42,267 nt of DNA. Source: Bacteroidota bacterium. Its GTDB lineage: Bacteria; Bacteroidota; Bacteroidia; Cytophagales; Cyclobacteriaceae. The translations under genes and the position numbers were made by a program. Of the stretch, positions 8,801 through 19,300 are shown piece after piece. Under the pieces are notes generated by a model. It was not told where the DNA came from. It saw nothing but the letters and a program-made list of their open reading frames with translations, and did no database searches. The DNA is taken from assembly GCA_024280115.1 (NCBI GenBank), contig JAJRQT010000006.1, positions 1-42,267 on the forward strand, given 5' to 3'. Numbering within the stretch: position 1 is the stretch's first letter; the number at the start of each line of letters is the position of its first letter.

Positions 8801-11800
8801 ACCACTTTGTAACATAGTTATACCCATCCGCAAAACGACTATAAAAATATCCTGGTTGTCCCATCCTTTTCCTGGTTACTTGATCAGTAAGTCCTTCATG
8901 CTCAAGTATTTTCAGAATAGTATCTGCATATGCCGAAAGTAAAGAATGCCTTATAATCAGGAAAAGTAAAGATGTGGAAGGCATCCCGGATGAAAGTGTT
9001 TCATCTATCACCTCAGAATACTTATTTTCTGCGTGAATATTCCATGGATTATTATCCACCAGCCAGTCAACATAATTCTGAAGCTCGGCCTGGGCTTTAG
9101 ACTGATCTTCGGCTGTTCCTCCAACCGGACTTGTGATGGCAACTATTTCTTTTGCCAATTCTCTGCTGTCAATAATATCACCTAATATCTGGGACTGGTC
9201 TTTGATCTGACGTGTAGCAAATATCCTTGCTTTATTAAACTGATCGCTTATCCTGTTAATTTTACTACCGTACCATTCCAAAATACTGCTATACTCCAGA
9301 TGTTCATCATTGAACTTGTCCGACTTAAAATAATATCCTGATAAAACTATATTTCTAAATGTTTCAGCGGCTTTACTTGGACTCCATGGATCATTGGAGT
9401 CGAAATTTATGCTGAAATCTCCTTCTTCCTCAGCGTTTTGCCTCGCCGCAACATTGAGCCCATACCTGTAGAAATATTCTGCTGAACTTGCCTGGAGTCC
9501 CAGCATCTTCATGAAATGAGCCTGCGGATCAGGAGGATTTGGAAGATCGTAAGTATCTGTATTACCCAGATGCGGAACTTTTTTATTTCTAATGGTCGTC
9601 CATAAACTATCAATTTTATTTAATAATTGCTTGAGACGAATATCATATCTCACTTGAAGTTCATCTTTGATACTGATGATATTATCAAAATCTTCCTTGT
9701 CTAATTCCGGTATAAAACTGTCGTCTGCAGTAGCATTGAATTGTGAAAAAGCTGTAGTGGCCAAAATCCCGTATGGCTGGGTTCCGATCCTTATCGAAGG
9801 TAAAAAGCCCCTGGCTGTCACATAATTACCGAAAAATTCTTTTGTATGGTCTATATTGTCCAAGGTGAACAAGGTATCCATACCTTCTTCCATATAATTA
9901 CCAAGCGTGCCGTTAAACAGCGCTTTATTCACTATCAATGATTCTGATACCTCCGTGCGATGATGATAATCCAGGTTGTTCAAAACATCGTGAGCTATTC
10001 CCAGACCTTCAGAGAGTCGCTCTGCATCAGTTGGAAATTCTGAATCCGAAATTATGGTATTTGACTGCTCATTATTTCTTTCTACAGCAAAACTCAGGGC
10101 AGCATCTTCCTCAAAGGTACGATACCCCGATTCACCCGCTTCTGTATTGTTCGTCGGGGTAGATACGGGAAGAAATGAAGCTCCTTCCGGGAGGTAATGA
10201 TGATTATCAATAAGTTTTTCAAGAAGTACTTTCCCTTCCAGTGCTGAGGTATTTTTAACCCCTACTACAAATATCTTTTTAAATCCATTTTTAATATCAT
10301 CTTCATCAAGGGTAATAGAAACGGCCATTCCCTTTTTCTCTGCTTCAGTAAAATCTGTGAGCCATTTAATATTTTCATCAACAATTAAATTTCCGTCTTC
10401 ATCATACTGAAACGATTCTGTTTCAAATGTATCTGGGTCCAGCCCCACAATTAACTTTTCAGAAGGAAGAGGTTTCCCCGCAACAAGATGCTTGTAATTG
10501 CCATCATGGGTCATGGTAACAACAACAAATTGCTCTGGCATGATGCTCGAATAAGGGGCTGCTGTCCAACTGCCGCTTTTGATTGTTACTTTTGGAAATA
10601 CGGATGTTAATTCTTCACCTTTTAAAATTTCTTTGGAGTTAAGTTTTTTAATTCCTTGAAAAGATTTCGCTATCCGGTTAAAAGTGAGTACAAACTGGTT
10701 AACTACCTCCAACTGGCGCTGTATGACTGCCCTTTCGGAATCCGATAAACCCCTGATATTTTTAACTATCCTGTTGATTTGAGATTGAATTTTAAATAAT
10801 TGCTTTTGAGTTTTAAGCAACAATCTATCATGTCCAACTACAATGTTACTTATGTCCTCTTCAACTTTAAGCAATAATGGATATGATTTTCCCATTGCTA
10901 AAATCTGCTCCCTTACATCACCAACTGAAACGAGCAACCTGTTAATCTTTTCCAGGTTATCATTTACATTCACAATTTCATTTGATTTCAAACGAATTAT
11001 TTTGCGAATTACCTTTGATCTCGATCTTCTAGGTTTCAGAGATTTCACAATCCATGCAGCCCGTTGTGGCCCATAAGCAGTTGTTATAGCTCTCCATGCA
11101 GAAAGCTTAGCTTCATAATCATCCGCGATCCAGATTTCATGCCAATAAGCTTTTCCAGCTTCTAATTCCTTTTCCGTCAATGCTTCTTCGTGCGTATGAA
11201 TAGCAATATCGTCCGGATAAAACCTCACCCAAAGTTCATCGCGGGTTTTTGTAGTTCTGGCAAACACAAACGGGCTTCTGTTTTCTTCGAAAACTCGATT
11301 TTTGGGTTGAAGAACATCAGTTACTTGTTTTTCGGCTGTTGACTTTATAAAACCTGCAGCTTCTCTGGCCTTTTTACTGATGATGATTGCATTTTTACCG
11401 AGCTTCGCCATTTTTATCTTTGAAGAAACAAGGCCATTGACGTTTGATTCTATTTTCGCAGACAATCTTTTAAGCACATTAAAATTCTTTTGTGGAAGAA
11501 CATGTATATCCCTCGATAAGACAGAAAAAGTCTCCTTGAAATCAACAAGTTCTTTCATGGCATTGGTAAACCTTCGTGTTGCCGGTTTATCAATGCTGTT
11601 TTCAATCTCCCTATTTAATTCTGTAAGCCTTTTAATTGAAGTGGAGAAATTGATTGCACTCTTTTCTAGCGCGCTATTGGTTAAGGTGGTGTTATAACTT
11701 TTGGAAGTCGATTTTAGACCAGCCAGATAACTCCGATACGCCTTGTTGATTTGGTTAATTGTCCTGGTTACTACAAGCTTTTGTTTCCTTATAGCTTTAA

Positions 11801-12980
11801 AAGATTTTAGTTTTTGAGTATATTTTCTCAGTTCAATATCTGTGTCATCCCATGCCTTTGATATGGCAGCTTGTTCAGATTCACTGCTTTTTATAATCTT
11901 CAAGACATCTCTCCGCAGGAATTTTAATTTATTTATGAGGTTATTGCTGACTTTGTTCAAATTATTAAAATTTGAAAATGATGTCCTGTTTTGGTGCTTT
12001 AATGTAAACCTGATAATATTAATCTGCCAGATAACCTCCCTTGCATCAATGGATTTCAGTTCCTGCTTCATTTTAATTTTTGGCTTGACACGTCTATCAA
12101 TCTCCTGATGCATCAGTTTTGCACGATCCTCTAATCTGTTTAATACTTCTTTATATTCTGTCTTTTTATAGTTAGATTTTACTGTGCTAATATTTTTCCT
12201 GACCTGGGGGAACAACTCATTGAGCTCATCACGGATTTCACTCATCTTCTTTAGCTGAAGATTTGACGCATCCATATTAATTGACATGAATTGCCCCGCT
12301 TCTTTGATCGTCTCTTGAAATTTTGAAAACTGAGATTCAACAAACGCAAACAATGATTTTTTTTCCTTTCTATTGGCGGAAGAAAGCTTTTTTCGCCCTA
12401 TATTTTGCAGGGCGTTGTTCATTTCTTCGAGGGTATTCAAAAAATCAACCGTCTCCCTTATAGCAATGTCGCTATCTGGTCTTAATTTGTTTATCCGGGT
12501 TTTGATTAGTTGCAATCTTTTGGTCAATTCATTCTTTAAGATTCTTAGTTCTTTTAACTTTTTAAGATCATCCCACCGAATTCTATTAAGGTTTTGAGCG
12601 AGGTTTTTTTGGTTAATTTGTATTTGCAACAATTTTGACTGGAGATTTTCCTTGTCATCACCTGAAAGCCTTTTTATATCCTTTAAATTTATGGTGATAT
12701 TTTGGAGTTTTTTTATCAGTTTTCGGATTTTACCAAGAACTTCCTGGGGCGGCAAGGTATTAGGTATAAAACGAAGGTTGTCCTCAATTTCAAATAGGCC
12801 TTCCAATACATCAGTAAACACGTCTCCTTCCTGAATAGATTTATCAACCTTCATAAACCGGGTTTCTATCTTTACCGGCAACAACAAATAGGGAATTCCA
12901 TCGCTCTTGGTGCTTACCTGATTTCGAATTGCAGCTATGGCAGGGTCTGTATATCCGGTGGCGTTAATGTTTTCGCTCAT
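5838..12980 (-). CDS. Giant 2380-aa uncharacterised protein with basic coiled-coil insertions
   Basis: No signal peptide. Residues ~28-44 (GIPYLLLPVKIETRFMKV) and ~582-640 (LWVRFYPDDIAIHTHE, then GPQRAAWIVKSL) look like two halves of one conserved N-terminal domain. Between them lie about 500 residues of Lys/Arg-rich, Leu/Ile-periodic helix, and a second helical stretch follows at ~650-790; both are predicted coiled coils. Residues ~820-2000 are mixed, including RIGTQPYGILATTAF near 1063. The C-terminal ~230 residues include RWTNGLARVRERM and a segment NLLLAVTPKETGQWHWDNL near 2280-2320. No enzyme motif is evident. It sits 26 nt after the 1095-aa gene and 15 nt before the 663-aa gene. Its size and the coiled coils suggest a scaffold or filamentous component of a large complex; that is inference only. 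Confidence 0.88.
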   Translation of the reverse strand: MSENINATGYTDPAIAAIRNQVSTKSDGIPYLLLPVKIETRFMKVDKSIQEGDVFTDVLEGLFEIEDNLRFIPNTLPPQEVLGKIRKLIKKLQNITINLKDIKRLSGDDKENLQSKLLQIQINQKNLAQNLNRIRWDDLKKLKELRILKNELTKRLQLIKTRINKLRPDSDIAIRETVDFLNTLEEMNNALQNIGRKKLSSANRKEKKSLFAFVESQFSKFQETIKEAGQFMSINMDASNLQLKKMSEIRDELNELFPQVRKNISTVKSNYKKTEYKEVLNRLEDRAKLMHQEIDRRVKPKIKMKQELKSIDAREVIWQINIIRFTLKHQNRTSFSNFNNLNKVSNNLINKLKFLRRDVLKIIKSSESEQAAISKAWDDTDIELRKYTQKLKSFKAIRKQKLVVTRTINQINKAYRSYLAGLKSTSKSYNTTLTNSALEKSAINFSTSIKRLTELNREIENSIDKPATRRFTNAMKELVDFKETFSVLSRDIHVLPQKNFNVLKRLSAKIESNVNGLVSSKIKMAKLGKNAIIISKKAREAAGFIKSTAEKQVTDVLQPKNRVFEENRSPFVFARTTKTRDELWVRFYPDDIAIHTHEEALTEKELEAGKAYWHEIWIADDYEAKLSAWRAITTAYGPQRAAWIVKSLKPRRSRSKVIRKIIRLKSNEIVNVNDNLEKINRLLVSVGDVREQILAMGKSYPLLLKVEEDISNIVVGHDRLLLKTQKQLFKIQSQINRIVKNIRGLSDSERAVIQRQLEVVNQFVLTFNRIAKSFQGIKKLNSKEILKGEELTSVFPKVTIKSGSWTAAPYSSIMPEQFVVVTMTHDGNYKHLVAGKPLPSEKLIVGLDPDTFETESFQYDEDGNLIVDENIKWLTDFTEAEKKGMAVSITLDEDDIKNGFKKIFVVGVKNTSALEGKVLLEKLIDNHHYLPEGASFLPVSTPTNNTEAGESGYRTFEEDAALSFAVERNNEQSNTIISDSEFPTDAERLSEGLGIAHDVLNNLDYHHRTEVSESLIVNKALFNGTLGNYMEEGMDTLFTLDNIDHTKEFFGNYVTARGFLPSIRIGTQPYGILATTAFSQFNATADDSFIPELDKEDFDNIISIKDELQVRYDIRLKQLLNKIDSLWTTIRNKKVPHLGNTDTYDLPNPPDPQAHFMKMLGLQASSAEYFYRYGLNVAARQNAEEEGDFSINFDSNDPWSPSKAAETFRNIVLSGYYFKSDKFNDEHLEYSSILEWYGSKINRISDQFNKARIFATRQIKDQSQILGDIIDSRELAKEIVAITSPVGGTAEDQSKAQAELQNYVDWLVDNNPWNIHAENKYSEVIDETLSSGMPSTSLLFLIIRHSLLSAYADTILKILEHEGLTDQVTRKRMGQPGYFYSRFADGYNYVTKWSFLFSKIDRLDRVLGFEMDIKNGFFIYMNGQSGNNGYLNRYVSPEHTFVFNNYSTPNPHQVYMDELNTTRDAIRKLKDIPTLRLEQLLAEHIDLCTYRLDAWKLGMVNKRLKKQRDTTKSGIFLGAFGWVEDLKKGGKRTQTENIPSGLWKKGDDPVYTDEDNLGFIHTPSLNHAITAAILRAGFDANSDTAEINNQMAVNLSSGRVRMGLNLLNGIRNGQEAGAILGYQFERGLHERYLHIPLELDEYIYDFRDEFPLAVPVDDSLSLGEASLNNVVNGIELLETAQDFIDARGGPPNAGDSLYQSLKARENAWWNHIGNSNIKNANAAKRDAMLKEIDRMADAFDALGDLCISDSIYQVARGNHVRASAIMDKLAKGDVPNDIEIIDTPRTGTVVTHKVGIFFEAITGIDHELTETGANSVPKEGSNLETAVTSSGARPTGWNSLFTPRAIAEPTLNKWAGQMIGDPSKIKCQIDYTIGEIVSSMSITLADLEIQPLDALHLFGTGPLDGGAELNTRIAMKVKSILLLPAGFDGTVDDAKISIKYTKRNASWSTDDYSFYEKVGYIQSIRRMITDSAMLAADGLLIPGEEEVEDDKVRNWELGEYLIRIINLQARLKSLSADWNTFFTDEISIKDTEGHTFTNQQIDGMRSLLIRSSSFGIPGAVPDNLMGYGNKVGLALISASSGVHKAIINRLAEAENDIQLAKDDTKSNNVRVNAIQDAGKKLLGKVFVMLPHFNLRNGADIKSQLILDQGKGLLREALPTAMERWTNGLARVRERMAGLDTLHMWAENFNLTFPKMQPVQFPFELNEDGDSVDHWLGIEFPEGYQPTSDKLSLILMNAEEISIAPDTPKAAMLIDEWVEIIPNINETTGIAFNYDQPDAKPPNNLLLAVTPKETGQWHWDNLVYTLNDTLEMSKNRAVEPEHLEDTVFGQILPAIMTEIVPPALLPGDAGDNGDAQDNPLGLQVVTDFGVVNKTYDPESED

Positions 12981-13006
12981 TTGTCTGTTCTATTAAATTT
13001 ATAAAA

Positions 13007-16000
13007 TTAATCAGGCAACATTTCCTGCGCATGTCTGGCAAACAATACCGGATTTTGAAAAAGTATATAGGCCATATCCGCTGAATTTTTTCCCCAAACT
13101 GCCAATGGGCTGTTCTCACTTCCCGCATTTGCAGTAAATGTATGCTCAGAATCGATATGATAATCTTCCAGGTCAGATCTTGAAGTCACCAAGTGTTCCC
13201 ATGAAAGGTCATTCCAATTAGTGGGGTCACCCGCAGGAAAATCAGGATCACTGGGATTTACAGGAGTCCAGTCGTCTAAACCAAACCTAATCTGGCCGGG
13301 TCTTTCCCTTAAAACAAAGAACCAGCCCGGTTTGGTGGAGTCTTCGCTATCTCCTTTAGCTTCATCAATATCCAGGTCAAATCCGAAAAGATAAATGTCT
13401 GGTTCCAACTCAGCCATAAACACCGGTACTTTTACGTTTCCCTCAACACTATCGCTGGCCAGAGCCCGCGGCGCCTTAGGTTTAGATGGTTTTTTGAATG
13501 CTGCTTTTTGTGCATACACCTGTGTATTCGGATATTTTTTTAATAATTCTCCTCTAATAAGTAAAACCAAATAAGCGCTTCCCGAAGGATTGGTAATAAT
13601 CCTGGGCGTATGTTCACCCAGATCCTTTTTCCATGTATGCATTTTCTTTATGTCATACTTCTTTTCCGGATCTTTTTCCTGGATATTGTCACTCACATCC
13701 CAAAACTGCCTGAAGTAGGTTCCTCGCTGATCAGTAGGGTATTCTCTCCATAACAGTTCCCTGGACATTTCATGATTAAGGCCCGACATATAAGCCTCAA
13801 TAAATTTTTGATTCGTCTCCATGAGTGATATGGAATTTATCGGAACTTTATCAATATTAGGAAGTATATAATCTTGGGATAACTTTTTGAGATTCCTGAA
13901 CATCGGGTCATCAAACTTTGGATAAGCCATGATAGGTTTGAGCTTATCCAGATTTTGCCTTTTATAGGTTTTTGAAACAGCATCAAATACATTTAAAGTT
14001 ATCGAGTTTACTACCCTTTTTAATACCAATTGTTTGGGTTGTAAGGCGGTGGTGATGTTCGAGGAAAAGCTGGCTATGTTAGATATAGGGTCTCCTTTAG
14101 GTAAAGACACAAGATCCGCAATCATACCAGTTTCAAAGCTGCCAAAAGCAGTTTCAAATGCCTCAAGGTCCTGTATAAGTGTGGCCCTACCTAACAAGCC
14201 TACATCTCCTGCCGTATCCCGGCTAATAATAATATTCAGATAGGTTTTGGCAGTGATTTCATCTCCAAACACAGCCTTATAAGGCGCTTCGTCGATAACA
14301 ATAATGTGAGAAGCTGTTGTGCCGCCATCGGTTGAAGAATTTATTCCGTCTATCAGATTTTTTGCCAGACTGACTACATTGGCTTTTAGGCCAACATAGT
14401 TTTCAACTTTGGTTTTGAGCTGATTTTTCTTCGCACCTGATTGAAGATTGTCATAAGCAGTCTCTCCCAGTAAAATATCAAATATTGCCTGTTGTGCCAT
14501 GGCCGTGTCATTGGCCAGGTAGCTCGATTTTGATGTACCGATGGCAGAAGTAATATCCGCGATGTTAATGGCCAGCAGCGGGGCCGCTTTATCTTTGGCG
14601 GCGGTGATGATCTCGCTGTTAAAATTCTGAATTACCGATGTATTAATTGTATTTGTTCCAACAGTAGCAAATGCATTGAGCTTTTTATTACTTTTCTTCC
14701 CGGGACGCAAAATCTTGGTAAAAGCGCCGCTTTTTGAAGCATTCGGAATCAGGCTGTTTGTTATGGCATTTTCTACGGTCCTTCCAGATTCAATGACAAA
14801 CTTATGCATTGGATTTGTCAACCGGACTGCCATATCATTGTTGGCGCTGGATATATGTTTATAATATATAGCCTGACTGATTAACCTCGATATGGAGGCC
14901 TTTCTTATTCTGATGTTTGCTTCATTAATCTCTTCCACTTGTTTCCAGGACCTCTTCATGTAATCCTCCTGGTTTTTTTTCACAACCACAGTCCCTAAAC
15001 CTGCAGCCGCCCTGTTTCGCGGATCGAGGTTCAGGGTATTTACCCAATTGTGATTATTTCCCGTCTGAAGCCGTTTTACAAGGGCATGCCAACGACCATA
15101 AATAAATGGAGTTACAATAGGGTCATTTCCTAAAGTGGCGGAATAGAAAGGGTTTTGGCTTAGGGTGTCAGCAGATACTGCTGTATTGTTCGTTTGCTTT
15201 TTCTCATTGTCTATAGAGAGATTGAGTAATTTTCGCAAATGATTTTTATAGGCCATATCGCCGTTACCATTTGTCCATGGATCACTGACAAAATCCGGCG
15301 GCTTTAAAGCTCCTTCCAGTCCAAGAACAACAGAATCGGGGTCTGAGTCTTCCAGCCCATACCCTGCTTCTGCAATGAACATATCCCTTTTACCTAGTTC
15401 AGGGTCTGTTACGACAGGTTCCAGTATTCTGGAAAGGGATTCAAAATCTCCATACAATCCGGTCCGGAAACTCCACATATGATAAACCGGATATTCCGTC
15501 CCCCTGGTTTTTGAGGTATAATTAGTTTCTACGCCACCCCAGGATATTTTCTGCGCCAACACATTTGAATAATCTTCTCCCAATACAGACAATCTGCCTG
15601 TTTCATAAGCCGGGATCAAAAATGCAGTGTATTGGGTTTCTTTGATTAATTTTCTCGGGCATAATAAACGGCACACACCCGAATCCGGATCTGCGTCCAG
15701 TTCTGAAGTTACTTCGCTGATCTGATTATTTATATTGCTCGCTGCCAATTCTGTATTCATGTGCACATGCGCCCAGGACCAATGCTGGGTTTCATCATGA
15801 AATACACTTGCGATTTTAGCTGAAGGAATAGTGATATACGGTCTTCCTTCCGTTGTATTTTTTAATTCAAATTCATCATCTTTCAAGCAAATCAATGCCA
15901 GCCAGGGTGTCAACTTACCACTACCGGCGCCGGTGTCTGCAACCGCAGGTGAATAAGCCCAAAGGAAATCTTCTTTGTAAAATTCAATATAGGGAAGTCC

Positions 16001-16294
16001 GTTGGATTCATAATTATTCACTTTCGGCTTGGGCTCAACACGGACAATGGCGTTGTCAGATATGGCAAGTATATCCGGAGGCCCCAGCATTTTTAATGTT
16101 TTGGTCAATTCGGTCTCGATAGATGACCCGTCAGAAATATCAAGGCTTTCTAAAGTCAGGCCAACTGCCAACTCTGCACGTTCCAGGGCCATTCCTGTTC
16201 CCGGAGCGCCTAAAGCATCTTTCTCAGTAATCCTGGAGCCAATCCCTTGCTTGAGCCACGGAATAAAGGAATAATGTGCTAATTCACCACTCAT
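13007..16294 (-). CDS. Uncharacterised 1095-aa protein of the giant operon
   Basis: No signal peptide; the N-terminus reads YSFIPWLKQGIGSRI. Residues ~120-165 (IEFYKEDFLWAYSPA, then LTPWLALICLKDDEF) and ~190-205 (HWSWAHVHMNTEL) are Trp/acid-rich and look like the core of a conserved domain. The central ~500-720 stretch is Ala/Thr/Asn-rich, low in aromatics and mostly helical. The C-terminal ~110 residues hold GWFFVLRERPGQIRFGLDDW and a last helix (FARHAQEMLPD). I recall similar N- and C-terminal patterns in unnamed proteins of actinobacteria and cyanobacteria, so the family may be widespread; this is memory, not a search. It lies 26 nt downstream of the DUF6603-like gene and 26 nt upstream of the 2380-aa gene. 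Confidence 0.87.
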   Translation of the reverse strand: MSGELAHYSFIPWLKQGIGSRITEKDALGAPGTGMALERAELAVGLTLESLDISDGSSIETELTKTLKMLGPPDILAISDNAIVRVEPKPKVNNYESNGLPYIEFYKEDFLWAYSPAVADTGAGSGKLTPWLALICLKDDEFELKNTTEGRPYITIPSAKIASVFHDETQHWSWAHVHMNTELAASNINNQISEVTSELDADPDSGVCRLLCPRKLIKETQYTAFLIPAYETGRLSVLGEDYSNVLAQKISWGGVETNYTSKTRGTEYPVYHMWSFRTGLYGDFESLSRILEPVVTDPELGKRDMFIAEAGYGLEDSDPDSVVLGLEGALKPPDFVSDPWTNGNGDMAYKNHLRKLLNLSIDNEKKQTNNTAVSADTLSQNPFYSATLGNDPIVTPFIYGRWHALVKRLQTGNNHNWVNTLNLDPRNRAAAGLGTVVVKKNQEDYMKRSWKQVEEINEANIRIRKASISRLISQAIYYKHISSANNDMAVRLTNPMHKFVIESGRTVENAITNSLIPNASKSGAFTKILRPGKKSNKKLNAFATVGTNTINTSVIQNFNSEIITAAKDKAAPLLAINIADITSAIGTSKSSYLANDTAMAQQAIFDILLGETAYDNLQSGAKKNQLKTKVENYVGLKANVVSLAKNLIDGINSSTDGGTTASHIIVIDEAPYKAVFGDEITAKTYLNIIISRDTAGDVGLLGRATLIQDLEAFETAFGSFETGMIADLVSLPKGDPISNIASFSSNITTALQPKQLVLKRVVNSITLNVFDAVSKTYKRQNLDKLKPIMAYPKFDDPMFRNLKKLSQDYILPNIDKVPINSISLMETNQKFIEAYMSGLNHEMSRELLWREYPTDQRGTYFRQFWDVSDNIQEKDPEKKYDIKKMHTWKKDLGEHTPRIITNPSGSAYLVLLIRGELLKKYPNTQVYAQKAAFKKPSKPKAPRALASDSVEGNVKVPVFMAELEPDIYLFGFDLDIDEAKGDSEDSTKPGWFFVLRERPGQIRFGLDDWTPVNPSDPDFPAGDPTNWNDLSWEHLVTSRSDLEDYHIDSEHTFTANAGSENSPLAVWGKNSADMAYILFQNPVLFARHAQEMLPD

Positions 16295-16320
16295 ATTTTA
16301 TATTTTATAGTCTTATATCA

Positions 16321-19300
16321 TCAAGCATCAGCCATTTGAAAGGCCGGACTCAACTGTACTTTTGATTTTTTAGATGGATCAATTTTTATCAGATCCTTTA
16401 AATACTCATCAGCATCTGCTTTTGAATTGAACAGCAAATTTTCATCATGAACATTCGACAAATCAATGCTCGACACTACTGCATATTTCTCATCATCCAG
16501 TGCAACAGTTTTCTCTCCTCTCATCTTGCCGTTTTTAATGACTCTTGACATTGCTGATTTCCCAACATCACCACCAGAGATAAATGTTTTGAAAAAATCA
16601 GGATTGAATGTAAGGTTGCCCAATTCCTCTTCTTCAAAATCAGACAGGATCGACTCATATTCAACCAATCTATTGATGCCATAATCAAATAGTATGTCAT
16701 CTGTGGAGGTTACCCTTACTCCGGAATTTTGCTTTTCGTAGGAAGGCGCCTGAAGCTTATCTGCATCCTCCATCTTTTTGAAGGCGGAAGGCGCGAATGA
16801 ATTTTTCAGGTCATCTACATCTTCGTCATCCTGAACTTCATTGCTAATAGCGACTTCCTTTATGGTCACCTTAGAAATGTCATCTGGCTTGTAGTTGCCA
16901 AAAGTATCCATGGTCAGGTCCATGGGCACTACCTTCTGATCCACCTCTAGTGAGCCATACGGCCTAACTAAAATTGCAGAACCATCACTAACCGTATTGG
17001 ATAAAGTAACCAGTTCCATCGGATTGGAAGTAGGATTGGTATCCCAATTTTCATCTTTTTGTAATTCTTCTACCAACAATGGTAAAATTGAGGTTGCCGG
17101 TAAAGTATTTTCTTTCTTTTCTCCCCAGGTCTTATCAAAACTAACTTTGAATTTAATAAACAGGATTTTGAAACTCGCATAACCGTACGCTCTCCATGGG
17201 GTAGGGCCTTCGAGGTTGAATGCTAAACCGATAGAGAACAAAGTTGAACTCCCCAATTTTACAGCTACACTCGCCTGGACGCCGGCTATAAAACGGAAAG
17301 GAGAAAACTGGATCAGTACATCAAATCCAAAATTGCCATAAACTCCAAACTTAGATACTTTAAACGAAAATTCAATTGCTGCACCAAATTGAATGGTGTT
17401 GGTCGTGACGGCAAAATAGGCTGTCAATACTATACTGGGATTACCGCTCAATATATTGACCGTAATCCGTCTCATTGCCAACAATTGTAAATGCGTGGGA
17501 GGTGTATATGCGGGATGAAATCCTCCAACTGAAACCAGAAAATCAGGTTTATCCCCCCAGCTTATGCGGAGCGCCATATCACCCTCCAGGGTAATGGTCA
17601 ATATTCTCGAATCGAAAATGGACGCATCGAACATCAATATTTCATTGTCAAAATCGATGATTCCGACAAAGGCAACATTCAATTGTAATACTGCTTCGTC
17701 AGGCGTTGGTAATGCACATTTAATAACGCCTATGATAACTATCTTTACCGGGCTTGGAAATTCTACAACCAGGCCTGCTTCTATCGTTAGCAATGCTGGT
17801 GTATTCCACGTAATCCGGGCCATAATCCCCAGTACAAACTGATCTTGCTTTGCGGGAAAAATAGCATCCAAATCACTTATTATCTTTGTGATATTTTCAA
17901 TAATATTTTCCGGGAAAAGAATATTGTCAATAGATCCGTCTTTTACGCCTTTTTGTAGCGCCAGGGTCACGATAGTTCTGTGAAGCCCAATCATCCCTCC
18001 TATTCCCGCCAGATAAAAATTAAATCCCAGGGCGATTGGTGTACCGAATGTGACATTGATAAGCAGCAATAAAGAAAATCCTTCGGAGCCATCGGGGAAC
18101 TTGGTATTGATGATGCCAATAGCCGTAAAGCTGAACAATCCCTGAAAATCCAGTTCCAGCGCCCCGGCATATTGCCCTTTCTCAAAATCCAGCATGAGAT
18201 AGCCACCACCTTTAACAACTCCTGCATCCAGGGAAAGACCTATTCCATTCGGAGGTTTAAAGCCGATCGAAAGATTGACAGGGCCTAAATTGCCTTTTCT
18301 GTCGTCAGGAAATGTGAGCGTGGTATTCATGCCCATATTTTCGACCAGGCCTACAAATGGGCCCAGCTCGGTTTTTATATCAGCGCCCAGGTTGATTTTA
18401 AAATCACTGCCCGGAGATAACCCAACTGTAAGATTAAGAATGGAAATAGGGCCAAGGGATATTGAAACCGGAATATCAAATTCCAAAGTGCCACTGCCAC
18501 TAAAATAGAAACCCTTTTGACTATTTATCCCCAACTTAATGTCAAAGTCAATACTAAATCCTTCGGGGGGTAATATCTGGGCCAGGAATCCATCGGGATT
18601 ACCGGGCTTAATAACTACTTTACCTTCTTTAATTTCCGCTTCAAAGGTCACGCTGCCGGTAGCCTCCTTATTAGCCGCTACCCACTGAAAATCAGCTCCA
18701 AGGAATGCTGAAATCTCTTTGGTTTCTAAGCGGCTGGCTTCGGTAGCTCCAAAAATAATGAGTGGCTGGTTGTTGATATTATCTCTTGAAATCCATTTTA
18801 CAAAAGCGCTCCCTTCAATGGTGGTGGAAGAAGCTGCAGGTGGCTCAAGTTTGATATTACCGTTAGGTTGAATAGAAACTCCGGCGCCTACTTCCAATCC
18901 GGCATCAAAGCCTACCTCCAGGGTCCATTTATCCTGGCTGAAGGTTTGTGAGAGTGATCCGCCGATGGTTTCATCAATTGTAAGGGCAATTCCTTTGGGT
19001 GTTAAACTTGTTCTGGGCTCCATGGTGGCCAGTAGCAAGTCCAGTTCAGGTTCAGCGCCGCTGTCATCATATACAGCTGGCCAACCGATGGTGTTAAATA
19101 CCTTTTCGAGCTTTTTGAAAAGCTTTGCGCCAGTGAAGCTGGCATCATCTCCCCAATCATATAGCTGTTTGGCTAATTCGGCAGGATTATCTAAAAAGTC
19201 CGGAATTCGATCCAATCTCAAACCTTTTTTGGTGTACTCAGGCAAGACCGGATTTGTAGAACCTTTATTTTCAATAGTTTCTTCTATAAGGCCAAAGAAT

